A DNA stretch of 64,000 nt from Acridotheres tristis. Taxonomy: Eukaryota > Chordata > Aves > Passeriformes > Sturnidae. Of this stretch, positions 1-10,063 are shown one piece after another (position 1 is the first letter of the stretch; every line of letters begins with the position of its first letter). The translations under genes and the position numbers were made by a program. The notes under the pieces were generated by a model. It did not search any database, was not told the DNA's origin, and saw only the letters and a list, made by a program, of their open reading frames with translations. The DNA lies in assembly GCA_037013685.1 (NCBI GenBank), contig CM072908.1, forward strand, positions 7,143,001 to 7,207,000. The letters are read 5' to 3'.

Positions 1-104
1 ATCTGCCCCTTTTCCCCAAATCTGCCCCTTTTGCCCCCAAATTCTGGGAGAGCTGTCCCAAAATCCCTTTTTTTTTTCTCCCCGAATTCCCATTGTTCCG
101 GCAG

Positions 105-3100
105 AGAACGGCTCCGTGTTCGCCTTCGGGGAGAACAAGCTGGGCCAGCTGGGGCTGGGGAACCAGACGGATGCCGTGCCCAGCCCCACCCAGGTACCGA
201 TTTGGGGGGAAATCCCGGGATCTGGGGGCTTTTCCTGAAATATTCCTGAAATAAAAACCCCTCGGGATGCAGAATTCCCTCTCAGCTGGGAGCCGTTCCC
301 AGCTCCCGCAAAAGCCAGAATTTGGAAATCGAATTTTTGAGGATTTTGGGGATTTTCTGATAGAAATTCACCTTTTTTTCCCTCGTTTCCCAAGTTTTTT
401 GATCCCGTTTTTCTGGCTTTTCCTGCAGATCAGGGACTTCCCTTGGAAATTCCCCTTTTTTTCCTTTTCCCTGTGTTTGTGGATCCCATTTTTCCTGCTT
501 TTCCCACAGATCAGGGATTTCCCATGGAAATTCCCTTTTACCTTTTCTGATCTTGATTTTCCAGCCGTTCCCAAATGTTCTCATCCGAATTTTCCAGCTG
601 TTCCTGCAGATCAGGGATTTCCCCTGGAATTTCACCTTTTTCCTGCATTTCTGATCCTATTTTTCCCCACATTTTTCAATCTCCTTTTTCCAGTGGATCA
701 AGGATTTCCTGTGGAAATTTGCCTTTTTTTCCCTTTTCCTGTGTTTTTCCCATCCTGTTTTTCCTGCTTTTCCCGTATTTTTCTGATCCCTTTTTACCTG
801 CTCTTCCCATGTCTTTTGATCCCATTTTTCCATCTCTTCCCATCTTTTTTTCTCTCACATTTCCAATCCCATTTTCCCTTTTTCCCGTTTTCCTGATCCC
901 ATTTTCTCAGTTTTTCTGATCCTATTTTTCTGGATATTCCCATCTTTTTGATCCCCTTTTTCCTATTTTCCTGTACTTCTGATCCTGTTTTCCCTTTCTC
1001 TTGTTTTTTCTGATCCCATTTTCCTTTTTTCCTGGTTTTCCTGACACCCTTTTTCCCTTTTCCCCACGTTTCTGATCCTGTTCTGATCCCATTTTCCCGT
1101 TTTTCCTAATCCCGATTCCTGTTTTTTCCCAGATCCTGTACAATGGGCAGCCAATCTCCAAGCTGGGCTGCGGGGCCGAGTTCAGCATGGTCATGGACTG
1201 CAAGGGGAACCTGTATTCCTTTGGGTGTCCGGAGTATGGACAGCTGGGTATGGAAATCTGGGATAACCCCATGGGATCACCCCATGGACTGCAAGGGGAA
1301 CCTGTATTCCTTTGGGTGTCCTTTGGAGTACAGACAGCTGGGTACAGGATTTGGGATCATCCTGTGGGTTTGGGATCATCCTGTGGGATCAGGACTGGTT
1401 TGGGATCATCCCATGGGATTGGGACAGTTTGAGATCATCCCATGGGATTGAGACAGTTCAGGATCATCTCATGGGATCAGGGAAGTTGGGGATATTCGCC
1501 TGAGATCAGGGCTGGTTTGGGATCATCCCATGGGATTGGGGCAGTTCAGGACAATCCCGTGGGATCAGGGCAGTTGGAGATCATCCCCTGGAATCGGGGC
1601 TGTTCAGAATGATCCCTTGAGATGAGGGCTGTTCAGGATCATCCCTTGGGATCGGGGCCGGTTTGGGATCATCCCCTGGAATCAGGGCTGTTTGGGATCA
1701 TCCCCTGGAATCAGGGCTGTTCAGGATCATCCCTTGGGATTGGGGCTGGTTTGGGATGATCCCCTGGGATCGGGGCCAGTTTGGGATCATCCCTTGGGAT
1801 CGGGGCTGTTCAAGATCATCCCCTGGGATCAGGGCCATTCAGGATGATCCCCTGGGATTGGGGATGTTCAGGACAATCCCCTGGGATCGGGGCTGTTCGG
1901 GATGATCCCGCAGTGGCTCAGACTGGCTCTGTCCCCGCTCCCCCGGCATTCCAGGGCACAATTCCGACGGGAAGTTCATCGCGCGGGCGCAGCGCATCGA
2001 GTACGACTGCGAGCTGTTGCCGCGGCGCCTGGCGCTGTTCGTGGAGCGCACCAAGGACGGGCAGGTGCTGCCCGTGCCCAACGTGGTGGTCAGGGACGTG
2101 GCCTGCGGGGCCAACCACACGGTACGGGATAACGGGAATATGGGATAACGGGAATGGGGGCAGGACATGGCCTGAGGGGCCAGCCACACAATAAGGGATA
2201 ACGGGATAACGGGAATATGGGATAATGGGAATATGGGATAATGGGATAATGGGATAATGGGAATGGGGGCAGGGCATGGCCTGCGGGGCCAACCACACAG
2301 TGAGGGGAGTATGATAACGGGATTACAGGAATATGGGATGATGGGAATGGGGGCGGGACATGGCCTGTGGGGCCAACCACATGGTGAGAGGAGTGGGATA
2401 ATGGGAATATGGGGTAACAGGAATGGGGGCAGGACATGGCCTGAGGGGCCAACCACACGGTACAGGATAACAGGAATATGGGATAACAGGATAACGGGAA
2501 TGGGGGCGGGACGTGGCCTGAGGGGCCAACCTCACAGTACGTGAGGGGAATGGGATAACGGGATAGTGGGAATATGGGATAACGGGATAGTGGGAATATG
2601 GGATAATGGGAATGGGGGCGGGTCATGGCCTGCGGCACCAACCACATGGTACAGGAAGAGATCAGGGTAACAGGAATATGGAATAACAGGAATGGAAATA
2701 TGGGAAAACGGGAATGGGAATAGGTGCACAACGTGGCCTGCGGCACCAACTGTGCAGTATAGGATGGGATCGGGGTAACAGGAACGGGATGACAGGAATG
2801 GGATGGGGTACGGGACATCACCTGTGGGGCCAACCACGCCGTGAGGGGAATGGAAATGGGTGTGGGAATGGGATTAGCAATGACAGTGACTGGAATGGGA
2901 TCAGGAATGGGCTTGGGAATGTGTGCAACACGTGGCCTGCAGAGCCAACCATGTCCTATGGAATGGGAATGGTAACAGGAACAGGAATGGGAGCAGGAAT
3001 GAAAACAGGAGCAGGAATGGGAATAGGAGTGGGAGAGTCAGGAGTGGGAATGGGAGAGTCGGAATGGGAGAGGCCAGCTCTCAGCCTCTGCTCCCTCCAT

Positions 3101-6100
3101 CCCAGCTGCTGCTGGATTCCCAGGAATGTCTTTTCCCGGGATTATTGGGATCTCTGAGCCCCTGCTCCCTCCCTTGCTCCATCCCAGCTGGTGCTGCATT
3201 CCCAGAAGCACATCTTTTCCTGGAGATTTGGGATTTTTTGGGATCTCTGAGGCCGTTCTCTCTCATTCCCAGCTGGTGCTGGATTCCCAGAAGCGCGTCT
3301 TCTCCTGGGGCTTTGGGGGCTACGGGCGCCTGGGCCACGCGGAGCAGAAGGACGAGATGGTTCCCAGGCTGGTGAAGCTCTTCGACTTCCCGGGACGCGG
3401 CGCCTCCCAGATCTACGCGGGATACACCTGCTCCTTCGCTGTCAGCGAGACAGGTGGGGTGCGGGATTCGGGAATGCCGGGATTCGGGAATGCCGGGAGT
3501 GCTGGGGGAGATGTCAGCAAGACAAGTGGGAATGTGGGAGTCCTGAGAATGCTGGGGAGGCCATCAGCAAGACAGATGGGATTCTGGGAATCCGAGATTT
3601 GGGAATGCTGGGGGAGATGCCAGTGAGACAGGTGGGAATGCCAGGATTTGGGAATGCCAGGATTCAGGAATGCTGGGGGAGATGTCAACGAGACAGGTGG
3701 GAATGTGGGAGTCCTGAGAATGCTGAGGAGGCCATCAGCAAGACAGGTGGGATTTTGGGAATCCGGGATTTGGGAATGCTGGGTGAGATGCCAGTGAGAC
3801 AGGTGGGAATGCTGGGATTTGGGAATGCCAGGATTCAGGAATGCCGGGAATGCTGGGGGAGATGTCAGCAAGACAGGTGGGAATGCGGGAATTTGGGAAT
3901 GCCAGGGTTTGGGATTTGGAGGTCCAGGGGGAGATGTCAGTGAGACAGGTGGGAATCCGGGATTTGGGAATGCTGGAATTACTAGGGGATCTGTCAGTGG
4001 GACAGGTGAGATTCCCCAGAATCCGGGATTTGGGAATGCCAGGGAGCTGTGGCCTTGCAGGTAGCATCCCAGGGATCCCTGGGGGGTGGGATTCCCAGGG
4101 ATCTGAGATTTGGGAATGCCAGGGGAGCTGTCAGCGAGACAGGTGGGAATCCGGGGTTTGGGATTTGGGAATGCTACGGGAGATGTCAGCAAGACAGGTT
4201 GGAATTGGGGATTTGGGAATCCTGGGAGAGATGTCAGCAAGACAGGTGGGAATCCGGGATTTGGGAATGCTGGGGGAGATGTCAGCGAGAGAGGTGGGAA
4301 TGTGGGAATCACAGGATTCAGGAATGCCAGGGGGGCTGTCAGCAAGACAGGTAGGAATGCCAGGATCCCTGGATTTGGGAATGCTGGGAGAAAGGTGGAC
4401 TGAGTGGTGGGATTCCCAGGGATCCAGCGATTTGGGAATGCTGGGGGAGCCGTCAGTGAGACAGGTGGGATTCCCAGGATTTGGGAATTTTGGGATCCGT
4501 GCCCTGACAGGTGGGATTCCCAGGGGTCCCTGACAGGTGGTATTCCCGGGCTTTGGGAATTCTGGGATTTGGGAATTCCAGGATGCATGCCCTGACGGGT
4601 TCCCTTGCAGGTGGATTGTTCTTCTGGGGCGCCACCAACACTTCCCGGGAATCCACGATGTATCCCAAAGCTGTGCAGGATCTGTGCGGATGGAAGATCC
4701 GCAGCCTGGCCTGTGGGTGAGTGAATCCCAACATTCCCAGGGTTCCTGGGATCCCTGGGATCCCAGCATTCCTGGGATTCGGGTGCTCCCACGCTCAGCG
4801 CTCGCCTCCCTCGCAGGAAGAGCTCCGTGATCGTGGCAGCCGACGAGAGCACCATCAGCTGGGGACCCTCACCCACCTTCGGGGAGCTGGTACTGACCCC
4901 AAAAAAACCCCAATGACACCCCCAAAAACCCAAAATGATGCCCCAGAAACCCCAAATCCCCCAAACTAACACTCCAAAAACCCCAAGGGGACACCCCAAA
5001 TCCCCCAAACGCATTGGACCTGCCCCTCCGGCCCCATTGACCATCCCCTGTCCATGGGGTGTTCCCACGGGGATATGGGGACCACAAACCCAAATCCTCC
5101 AAATCCCCCAAATCCCTGGAGTCCCAAATCCCCTGTTCACGGGGTGTTCCCACAGGGATATGGGGACCACAAACCCAATCCCCCATGACCCCAAACCCCA
5201 AAACCCCTGTCCATGGGGTGTTCCCACAGGGATATGGGGACCACAAACCCAAATCCTCCACGGCGGCGCAGGAGGTGAAAACCCTGGATGGGATCTACAC
5301 CGAGCAGGTCAGGGGGCACCCCCAGGGTTTGGGGTGGGGATGAACGGGGTTTGGGAGAGCTGGGGCACCCATGGGAAATCATTTGGGGTTTGTGAGGCCG
5401 TGCCCAGCTCATGACACCTGTGGGGTGATGGAGAGGGCACCTGGGGCCATTCCCTAAAATAAACAAGGAAACTAAGGCCATGCCCAGCTGGTGACACCTG
5501 TGGGGTCAGAGAGAGGGCACCCATGGGTCCCTCCTGAAACAATTTGGGGTGGCTGAGACTTCACACAGCTCATCCCAGCTGTGGGGTGAGGGAGGGAGGT
5601 GTGCAGGGCCCTCCCCTAAAACAAACAGGGAAACTGAGGCTGTGCACAGCTCATCACATCCATGGGACTGTTCCCAAAACAAACAGGGAGACTGAGGCTG
5701 TGCACAGCTCATCACATCTGTGGGTGATAGAGCACATCGAGGCCATCCCCTAAATAATTTGGGGTTTGTGAGGCCGTGCCCAGCTCGTGGCACCCATGGG
5801 TGATGGGGAAGGGACACCAGGGCCGTCCCTCAAACCCCAGGGCACCTGAGGTCCTTGCGATGCTTTGTGCAGGGCTGGATCCCAGCAGGCAGGAGGGATC
5901 CCCGGGAGGGAACCCTGGGAGCGATCCCCAGGAAGGCTCCGGATCACCTCAGCTCCCCTTTTCCCATTCCATGGGCAGTGTCCACTCCTGGGGGACCCCT
6001 TCCCATTCCATGGGCCATTTCCACTCCCTGGTGCCCCATTCCCATTCCATGGGCTATTCCCTGGTGACCCATTCCCATTCCAGGTGGCCATGGGCTATTC

Positions 6101-6427
6101 CTATTCCCAGTTCCATAGGCTATTCCCATTCCCAGTTTTCCCATTCCAGGTGGCCATGGGCTATTCTTATTCTCAGTTCCATAGGCTATTCCCATTCCTA
6201 GTTTTCCTATTCCAGGTGGCCATGGGCTATTCCTATTCTCAGTTTGACAGGCTATTCCCATTCCCGGTTTTCCCATTCCGGGTAGCCATGGGCTGTTCCC
6301 ATTCCCAGTTTTCCCATTCCAGGTGGCCATGGGCTATTCCCACTCTCTGGTGATCGCCCGGGACGAGTCGGAGGCAGAGCAGGAGAAGCTGCGGAAGCTC
6401 CCGGAGTACAACCCCCGCACCCTCTGA
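105..6427 (+). CDS. RCC2: RCC2 (TD-60), 3' part: last eight coding exons
   Basis: RCC2 is an RCC1-type beta-propeller protein of chromosomes, centromeres and the midzone that also acts on small GTPases (known for the family). Exons: 105-193, 1133-1247, 1955-2121, 3273-3453, 4611-4716, 4817-4889, 5230-5307, 6323-6427 (stop TGA 6425-6427). All introns are GT-AG and the frame is continuous, giving about 304 residues of a protein usually near 520; the N-terminal exons lie to the left of the window. Propeller repeats are clear: FAFGENKLGQLGLG, YSFGCPEYGQLG, FSWGFGGYGRLGHA, SWGPSPTFGELGYG, and the protein ends PEYNPRTL. Identity to vertebrate RCC2 is very high, so the call is secure. Every intron is occupied by tandem repeats, several of which copy the adjoining exon ends. 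I saw no canonical AATAAA downstream, so the 3' UTR end is not placed. Confidence 0.97.
330..1130. repeat. Pyrimidine-rich intronic minisatellite (RCC2)
   Basis: About 800 bp of T/C-rich tandem sequence with a degenerate unit like ttttcctgatcccatttttcc fills the intron between the first two exons of the window. The polypyrimidine run leads straight into the acceptor at 1131-1132. No coding potential. Confidence 0.75.
1284..1341 (+). repeat. Partial duplicate of RCC2 exon 1133-1247 in the following intron
   Basis: The sequence repeats exon bases 1193-1247 (MDCKGNLYSFGCPEYGQLG part) 91-94 bp downstream, with a 3-base insertion after TGTCC and a few substitutions, and keeps the donor context CAGCTGG|GTA. 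No acceptor precedes the copy, so it is unlikely to be spliced as an exon; it looks like a junction-spanning tandem duplication. Confidence 0.85.
1355..1915. repeat. Intronic minisatellite, GGGATCATCCCNTGGGAT-type
   Basis: Roughly 15 to 18 imperfect units of about 30-36 bp built on gggatcatcccctgggatc plus ggggctgttcag. The array fills the rest of the intron before the exon at 1955. Confidence 0.8.
2122..2965. repeat. Minisatellite seeded by the 3' end of RCC2 exon 1955-2121
   Basis: The unit (about 75-110 bp) holds a copy of the last 25 or so exon bases (GTGGCCTGCGGGGCCAACC) plus the donor and then ggataacgggaatatgg filler. About nine copies start near 2159, 2267, 2352, 2428, 2504, 2617, 2722, 2810 and 2920. 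Most retain a GT at the donor position (for example near 2301, 2381 and 2460), so the intron carries a row of decoy 5' splice sites. Confidence 0.85.
3098..3272. repeat. Two degenerate copies of the 5' end of RCC2 exon 3273-3453
   Basis: Copies of the acceptor plus first exon bases (tcccagctggtgctggattc) occur at about 3107 and 3189, each followed by a diverged stretch and gggatctctgag. The real exon begins at 3273. Each copy keeps an AG acceptor. Confidence 0.8.
3454..4600. repeat. Minisatellite seeded by the donor end of RCC2 exon 3273-3453
   Basis: The exon ends GCTGTCAGCGAGACAG|GTGGGG. About fifteen units of 50-75 bp in the intron repeat this junction (gatgtcagcaagacaggtgg), for example near 3511, 3613, 3681, 3786, 3859, 3931, 4128, 4182, 4230, 4277, 4335 and 4449, separated by ggaatgctgggatttggg filler. 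Nearly all copies preserve CAG|GTGGG. Confidence 0.88.
4890..5229. repeat. C/A-rich intron with two copies of the 5' end of RCC2 exon 5230-5307
   Basis: Blocks at about 5059-5101 and 5149-5190 repeat ttcccacagggatatgggga and the following exon bases (YGDHKPKSS), including the acceptor in the second copy. The remainder is aaaccccaaatcccccaaa-type low-complexity sequence. Confidence 0.85.
5375..5850. repeat. Intronic minisatellite, about 85-bp unit
   Basis: Five or six diverged units share gaggctgtgcacagctcatc, then a tgtggggtgatgg segment, then cctaaaacaaacagggaaact. They lie in the last RCC2 intron. No coding signal. Confidence 0.75.
5950..6322. repeat. Minisatellite seeded by the 5' end of the last RCC2 exon
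   Basis: The terminal exon begins CAG|GTGGCCATGGGCTATTCCC. Four clear copies of attccaggtggccatgggct precede it near 6081, 6146, 6213 and 6279, with weaker copies (ccatgggccatttccactcc) further upstream near 5955-6060. The first three clear copies keep the CAG acceptor; the fourth reads CGG. Confidence 0.87.
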
Positions 6428-8944
6428 GGGGCCCCGATCCCGATCCCGATCCTGGTCCCGCTTCTCCATCCCGGCCGCCGTTCTCCCTCCCCATTCCCGC
6501 ATTCCCAGCCCTCGGTGGGGTCATTCCCACCCCCATTCCCGGCTTTTGGAATTCCCAACCGCAGCCGGACCTTCCGGCACCTCCCACCCCGGGTTTTGTA
6601 GGGTCTTGCCTTGAATTATTTTTATTTTATATGTATTTTTCCGCAGCTTTTTTTTACTGTTTCCCGTTTTTCCAGCCCCAGATCTCCCACAGCTGCCGGC
6701 TCAGGATCACTTTGGGGATCTGATCCCAGCTTGGGATCCCTTTAGGGATCTGGGATCCCTAAAGAGCAGCTGCCAACGCCTGGTTTTTCCCCTATATTCC
6801 CATTTTTTCCCCCCAGTATTCCCATTTTTTGCTGGTTTTCACTACTTTGGGTGCTACAGTTTTTGGGATTTCCCCCCCTCCCACCCCTCCAGCATCCGCA
6901 GGGATCCCGGATCCCATCCCAGCAGCATTCCCGGGCTCCCCTCCCCGCCCTCGCCCACCCCGGGGACATCTCAGGGATCACGAGGGGAGTCCCAAAGGAA
7001 TTTTTTTTCCCGGGAATTCGGGTTTTTTGTTCCTTCTGGCGGATGGTTTGGCCCGGGATCAGCCGGAATTCCCGATCCCCAGTTCCCTCCGTGCCAGGTC
7101 ACTGTGCTGGAATCTCGAGGTGCCTTCAGGAGCAGAGCCCAGCTCTGCCCCGCGCCATTCCTGCTCCCTTCGGGCCGTTCCCAGGAATTCTCCTGGATTT
7201 TTCCATGGATTTTGGCTCCTTCCCATCTCCCCCGGGGCGGCGCTCGGGGAGTTTGCAGTAAAAAAAAAAAAAAAAATGGGTTTTGGTCAATTTTTGGGGG
7301 TTCGGGGTTGTTTTCCAGGGGGTTTGGAGAGGGGAGATGCCGACCAGCTGAAAAATCCCAAATCCCACTTTTTCAGCAAGATTTAGGATTTGGGGGTGGA
7401 AAATCACCAAAACCCTGTTTGGAGCCCCAAAAGCCTCAGGGGGGGCTGTGTCCACATTCCCGAGGAATTTCTGAGTTCAGGAAGGATCCAGGGGAGCCAT
7501 TCCCACATTCCTGAGGAATTCCCGAGTTCAGGAAAGATCCGGAGGAAACATTCCCAAAGGGGCCATTCCTGCATTCCCGAGGGGCCATTCCCACATTCCC
7601 GAGGAGTTCCCAAATCCAGGAAGGATCGAGGGAGCCATTCCTGAATTCCCAAAAGGGCCATTCCCGTGTTCCCAGTTCAGGAAGTATCCAGAGGAGCCAT
7701 GCCCAAGGAATTCCCTGCTCAGGAAGGATCCAGGGGAGCCATTCCCGCATGCCCAAGGAATTCCCAGCTCGGGAATGCTCCAGGATGGGGTAAAGTGTGG
7801 CCGGGTCGAGGCCACTGTGTCTCCCCTCGGCTCCCGTGGGTTGGAGTGTGAAAAATTCCCATTTATCCATTTCAATCCCAGATTTTTGGCATTTTGGAGT
7901 CTGGGCTTCTTCATTTTTCAATATTACGTTTATACTTTTAATTTTTTTTGTTTCCTATCTTCATGTTTTTATTTTTACTTTCTTTTTCATGCTGGTTTCT
8001 CTTTTATTTCATCAAAATCTCATTTTAATTCCTAATTTTTTCTTTGGTTCTCATTCTAAATTCAACTTTGAACTTCATTTTTTTTCTTTCTCTCTTCTAT
8101 TTTATTCCATCAAAGTTCCTTCGTTTTAATTTCTACCTTTTAATCTGTTGAATTTAACTTTAAACTTCATCTTTTCTATTTTTCCTTTTTCAATTCTGTA
8201 ATTCACCTTTTCATTTGTATTCCTAATTTTTAACTGCTTAATTTTTAAATTATGCTTTTAATAATTTTTTTATTCAAGTTCAATTTTAACTTTTTTTAAT
8301 ATTTCTTACTCTAATTTTCCATTTAAATTCAACTTTAATATTTATTTTATATTTTCCCTCTAAGTTTTAATTCCATTTCCTTTTTATTGTACTTTTCATT
8401 TTCTATTTTTAACTTCGCTCTTTAATTTCTCCTTAATTTTTAACGTTGGCATTTAAATTTGAACTTATATTTTTTCTCTTTGTAACATTTAATTTCTTCA
8501 CTCCGTATTTTTCTATTTTCAGAATTCCCATCCTTTTTAAAAAAAAAAAAAATCTTTTTTATTTCAAATGTTTAATTTTTTAATTTTTTATTTCTTTTTT
8601 TTTTTCCCCCCGTTTTTTACCTTCTGTTCCCAAATCCACCAGGCTCCATCCCAAAGCGTTCCCACTCCCATTTTTCTATCTGGAATTCCATAGGGACTCA
8701 GCTCTGGGATCAGGGGTTCCTGTCCCGTTTTCCGCCTGGAATTCCACAGGGATGGGGCTCTGGGACTGGGGGTTCCTGTCCCTCTGTGGGGTCGCTCCAA
8801 GGGAATGGCCGTGGATTCCATCCCTCTGGAATTCCAGCAGGGCTCAGACCCAACCCTGTCCGGCTCCCGCTCGGAGACAGGGATGGATTCCAGGGGTGGA
8901 ATGGGAATGGGAATGGGAATGGGAATGGGAATGGGAATGGGGCT
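6428..8944. other. RCC2 3' UTR and intergenic region
   Basis: No gene is seen. 6428-7250 is probably RCC2 3' UTR and includes an A run at 7260. 7440-7790 is a minisatellite of about 40-55 bp units (attcccgaggaattcccgag with caggaaggatccaggggagc). 7880-8620 is T-rich, low-GC sequence with short A runs (8537-8552). 8896-8941 is a (GGGAAT)n simple repeat of about eight units. Confidence 0.6.
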
Positions 8945-9510
8945 GCCCCAGGCCTGGGGCCCAGCACAGGCAGGAGCTGGAGCTGCTGGAGCCAGGCCAG
9001 AGGAGGTTGCAGGGTGATCAGAGGGATGGAGCAGCTCCACTGGCAGGAAAGGCTGGGAGAGCTGGGAATGTTCACCTGGAGAAGAAAAGCTCCAGGGAGA
9101 GTCAGAGCCCCTTCAAGGGCCTGAAGGGGCTCCAGAAGAGCTGGGGAGGGACCAGGGACAAGGGATGGATGGACTGGACACAGGGAATGGCTTCCAGCTA
9201 GAGAGGGACAATTTAGATTGGGATACTTGGGATAAATCCTTCCCTATGAGGGGGGAAGGGGCTGGGATTGAATTCCTAGAGCAGCTGTGGCTGCTCCCCT
9301 GGATCCCTGGGAGTGTCCAAGGCCAGGCTGGACAGGACTGAGAGCAGCCTGGGACAGTGGAAGGTGTCCCTGTCACTGGGAATGGATGAGCTTGAAGGTC
9401 CCTCTGTCCCAACCATTCTCTGATTCCATAATTCCGTGATTCCCTGATTCCATAACTCCCTGGCTCAATAATTTCCTGATTCCCTGACTCTGTAATTCCG
9501 TCATTCCCCG
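8945..9510 (+). mobile_element. CR1 LINE 3' end, sense orientation
   Basis: The sequence follows the avian CR1 3' region: gcaggagctggagctgctgg near the start, ggaagaggcaaattt-like central part, then ggatccctgggagtgtccaa, gcctgggacagtggaaggtg and a tail of degenerate ATTCCRTG octamers (9418-9510), the hallmark of CR1 ends. 5'-truncated and non-coding. Confidence 0.85.
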
Positions 9511-9567
9511 TTTTCCTGATTCCATGTGTGTTTCCCCACGTGGATCTTGGCAATGGCGCCCCACCCG

Positions 9568-9616
9568 CCCCCATTCCCCATTCCCCATTCCCCATTCCCC
9601 ATTCCCCATTCCCCAC
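9568..9616. repeat. (CCCCATT)n simple repeat
   Basis: About seven perfect units of attcccc directly downstream of the CR1 tail. A further array of four aggggacagg units lies at 9741-9778. Confidence 0.9.
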
Positions 9617-9686
9617 CAGTTTAACCAGTCCAGCGTTCTCCCTGTGCTGGGAAAGCCCCGCAGAGCCCCCGCAGCCGCAGCCCGGA

Positions 9687-9692
9687 TTTATT
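9687..9692 (-). promoter_or_regulatory. Polyadenylation signal of the PADI3-like gene
   Basis: TTTATT on the plus strand reads AATAAA on the gene strand, about 100 nt after the stop codon at 9789-9791. Confidence 0.75.
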
Positions 9693-9787
9693 TCCTCCAC
9701 GGAAGGCGCTCGGCAGGGGCAGGGGTGGGGGAACGGGGCAGGAGGGGACAGGAGGGGACAGGAGGGGACAGGAGGGGCCGGAGCCAC

Positions 9788-10063
9788 CTCAGGGCACCAC
9801 GTGCCACCACTTGAAGGCGAAGGGCTTGCGGCGCACGTTGGTGCCGCAGTGCACGTCCCCCGACAGGACGTGGTAGGAGAAGAAGTCGTCGATGAAGGTG
9901 CAGGAGAGGCCCAGCGGCTCCAGCAGCTCCCGGACCCGCTGCTCCAGGCAGCAGCGCCCGCCCACCACGGGCCCGAAGGGTTTGGGGATGCCCAGGTGCC
10001 GGCCCAGCACCAGCATGTTCACCTGGAACAGCGCCGACATTGCGGCACGGATCGGGGCCAGGG
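9788..10063 (-). other. Gene-conversion tract: terminal exon of the PADI3-like gene
   Basis: These 276 bp (exon 16 plus 41 bp of intron 15) match 19444-19719 with one mismatch, a silent CTG/TTG leucine. Similarity ends abruptly on both sides, one base past the stop and 41 bp into the intron, while other exons of the two genes differ at roughly a quarter to two fifths of residues. Confidence 0.93.

Noticed and set aside
3413..5227. Long minus-strand open frame of 604 codons opposite RCC2
   Set aside because: It is the antisense of two exon-seeded minisatellites and three RCC2 exons; the peptide is a repeat of IPKSQNS-like units with no family motifs and uses no splice signals.
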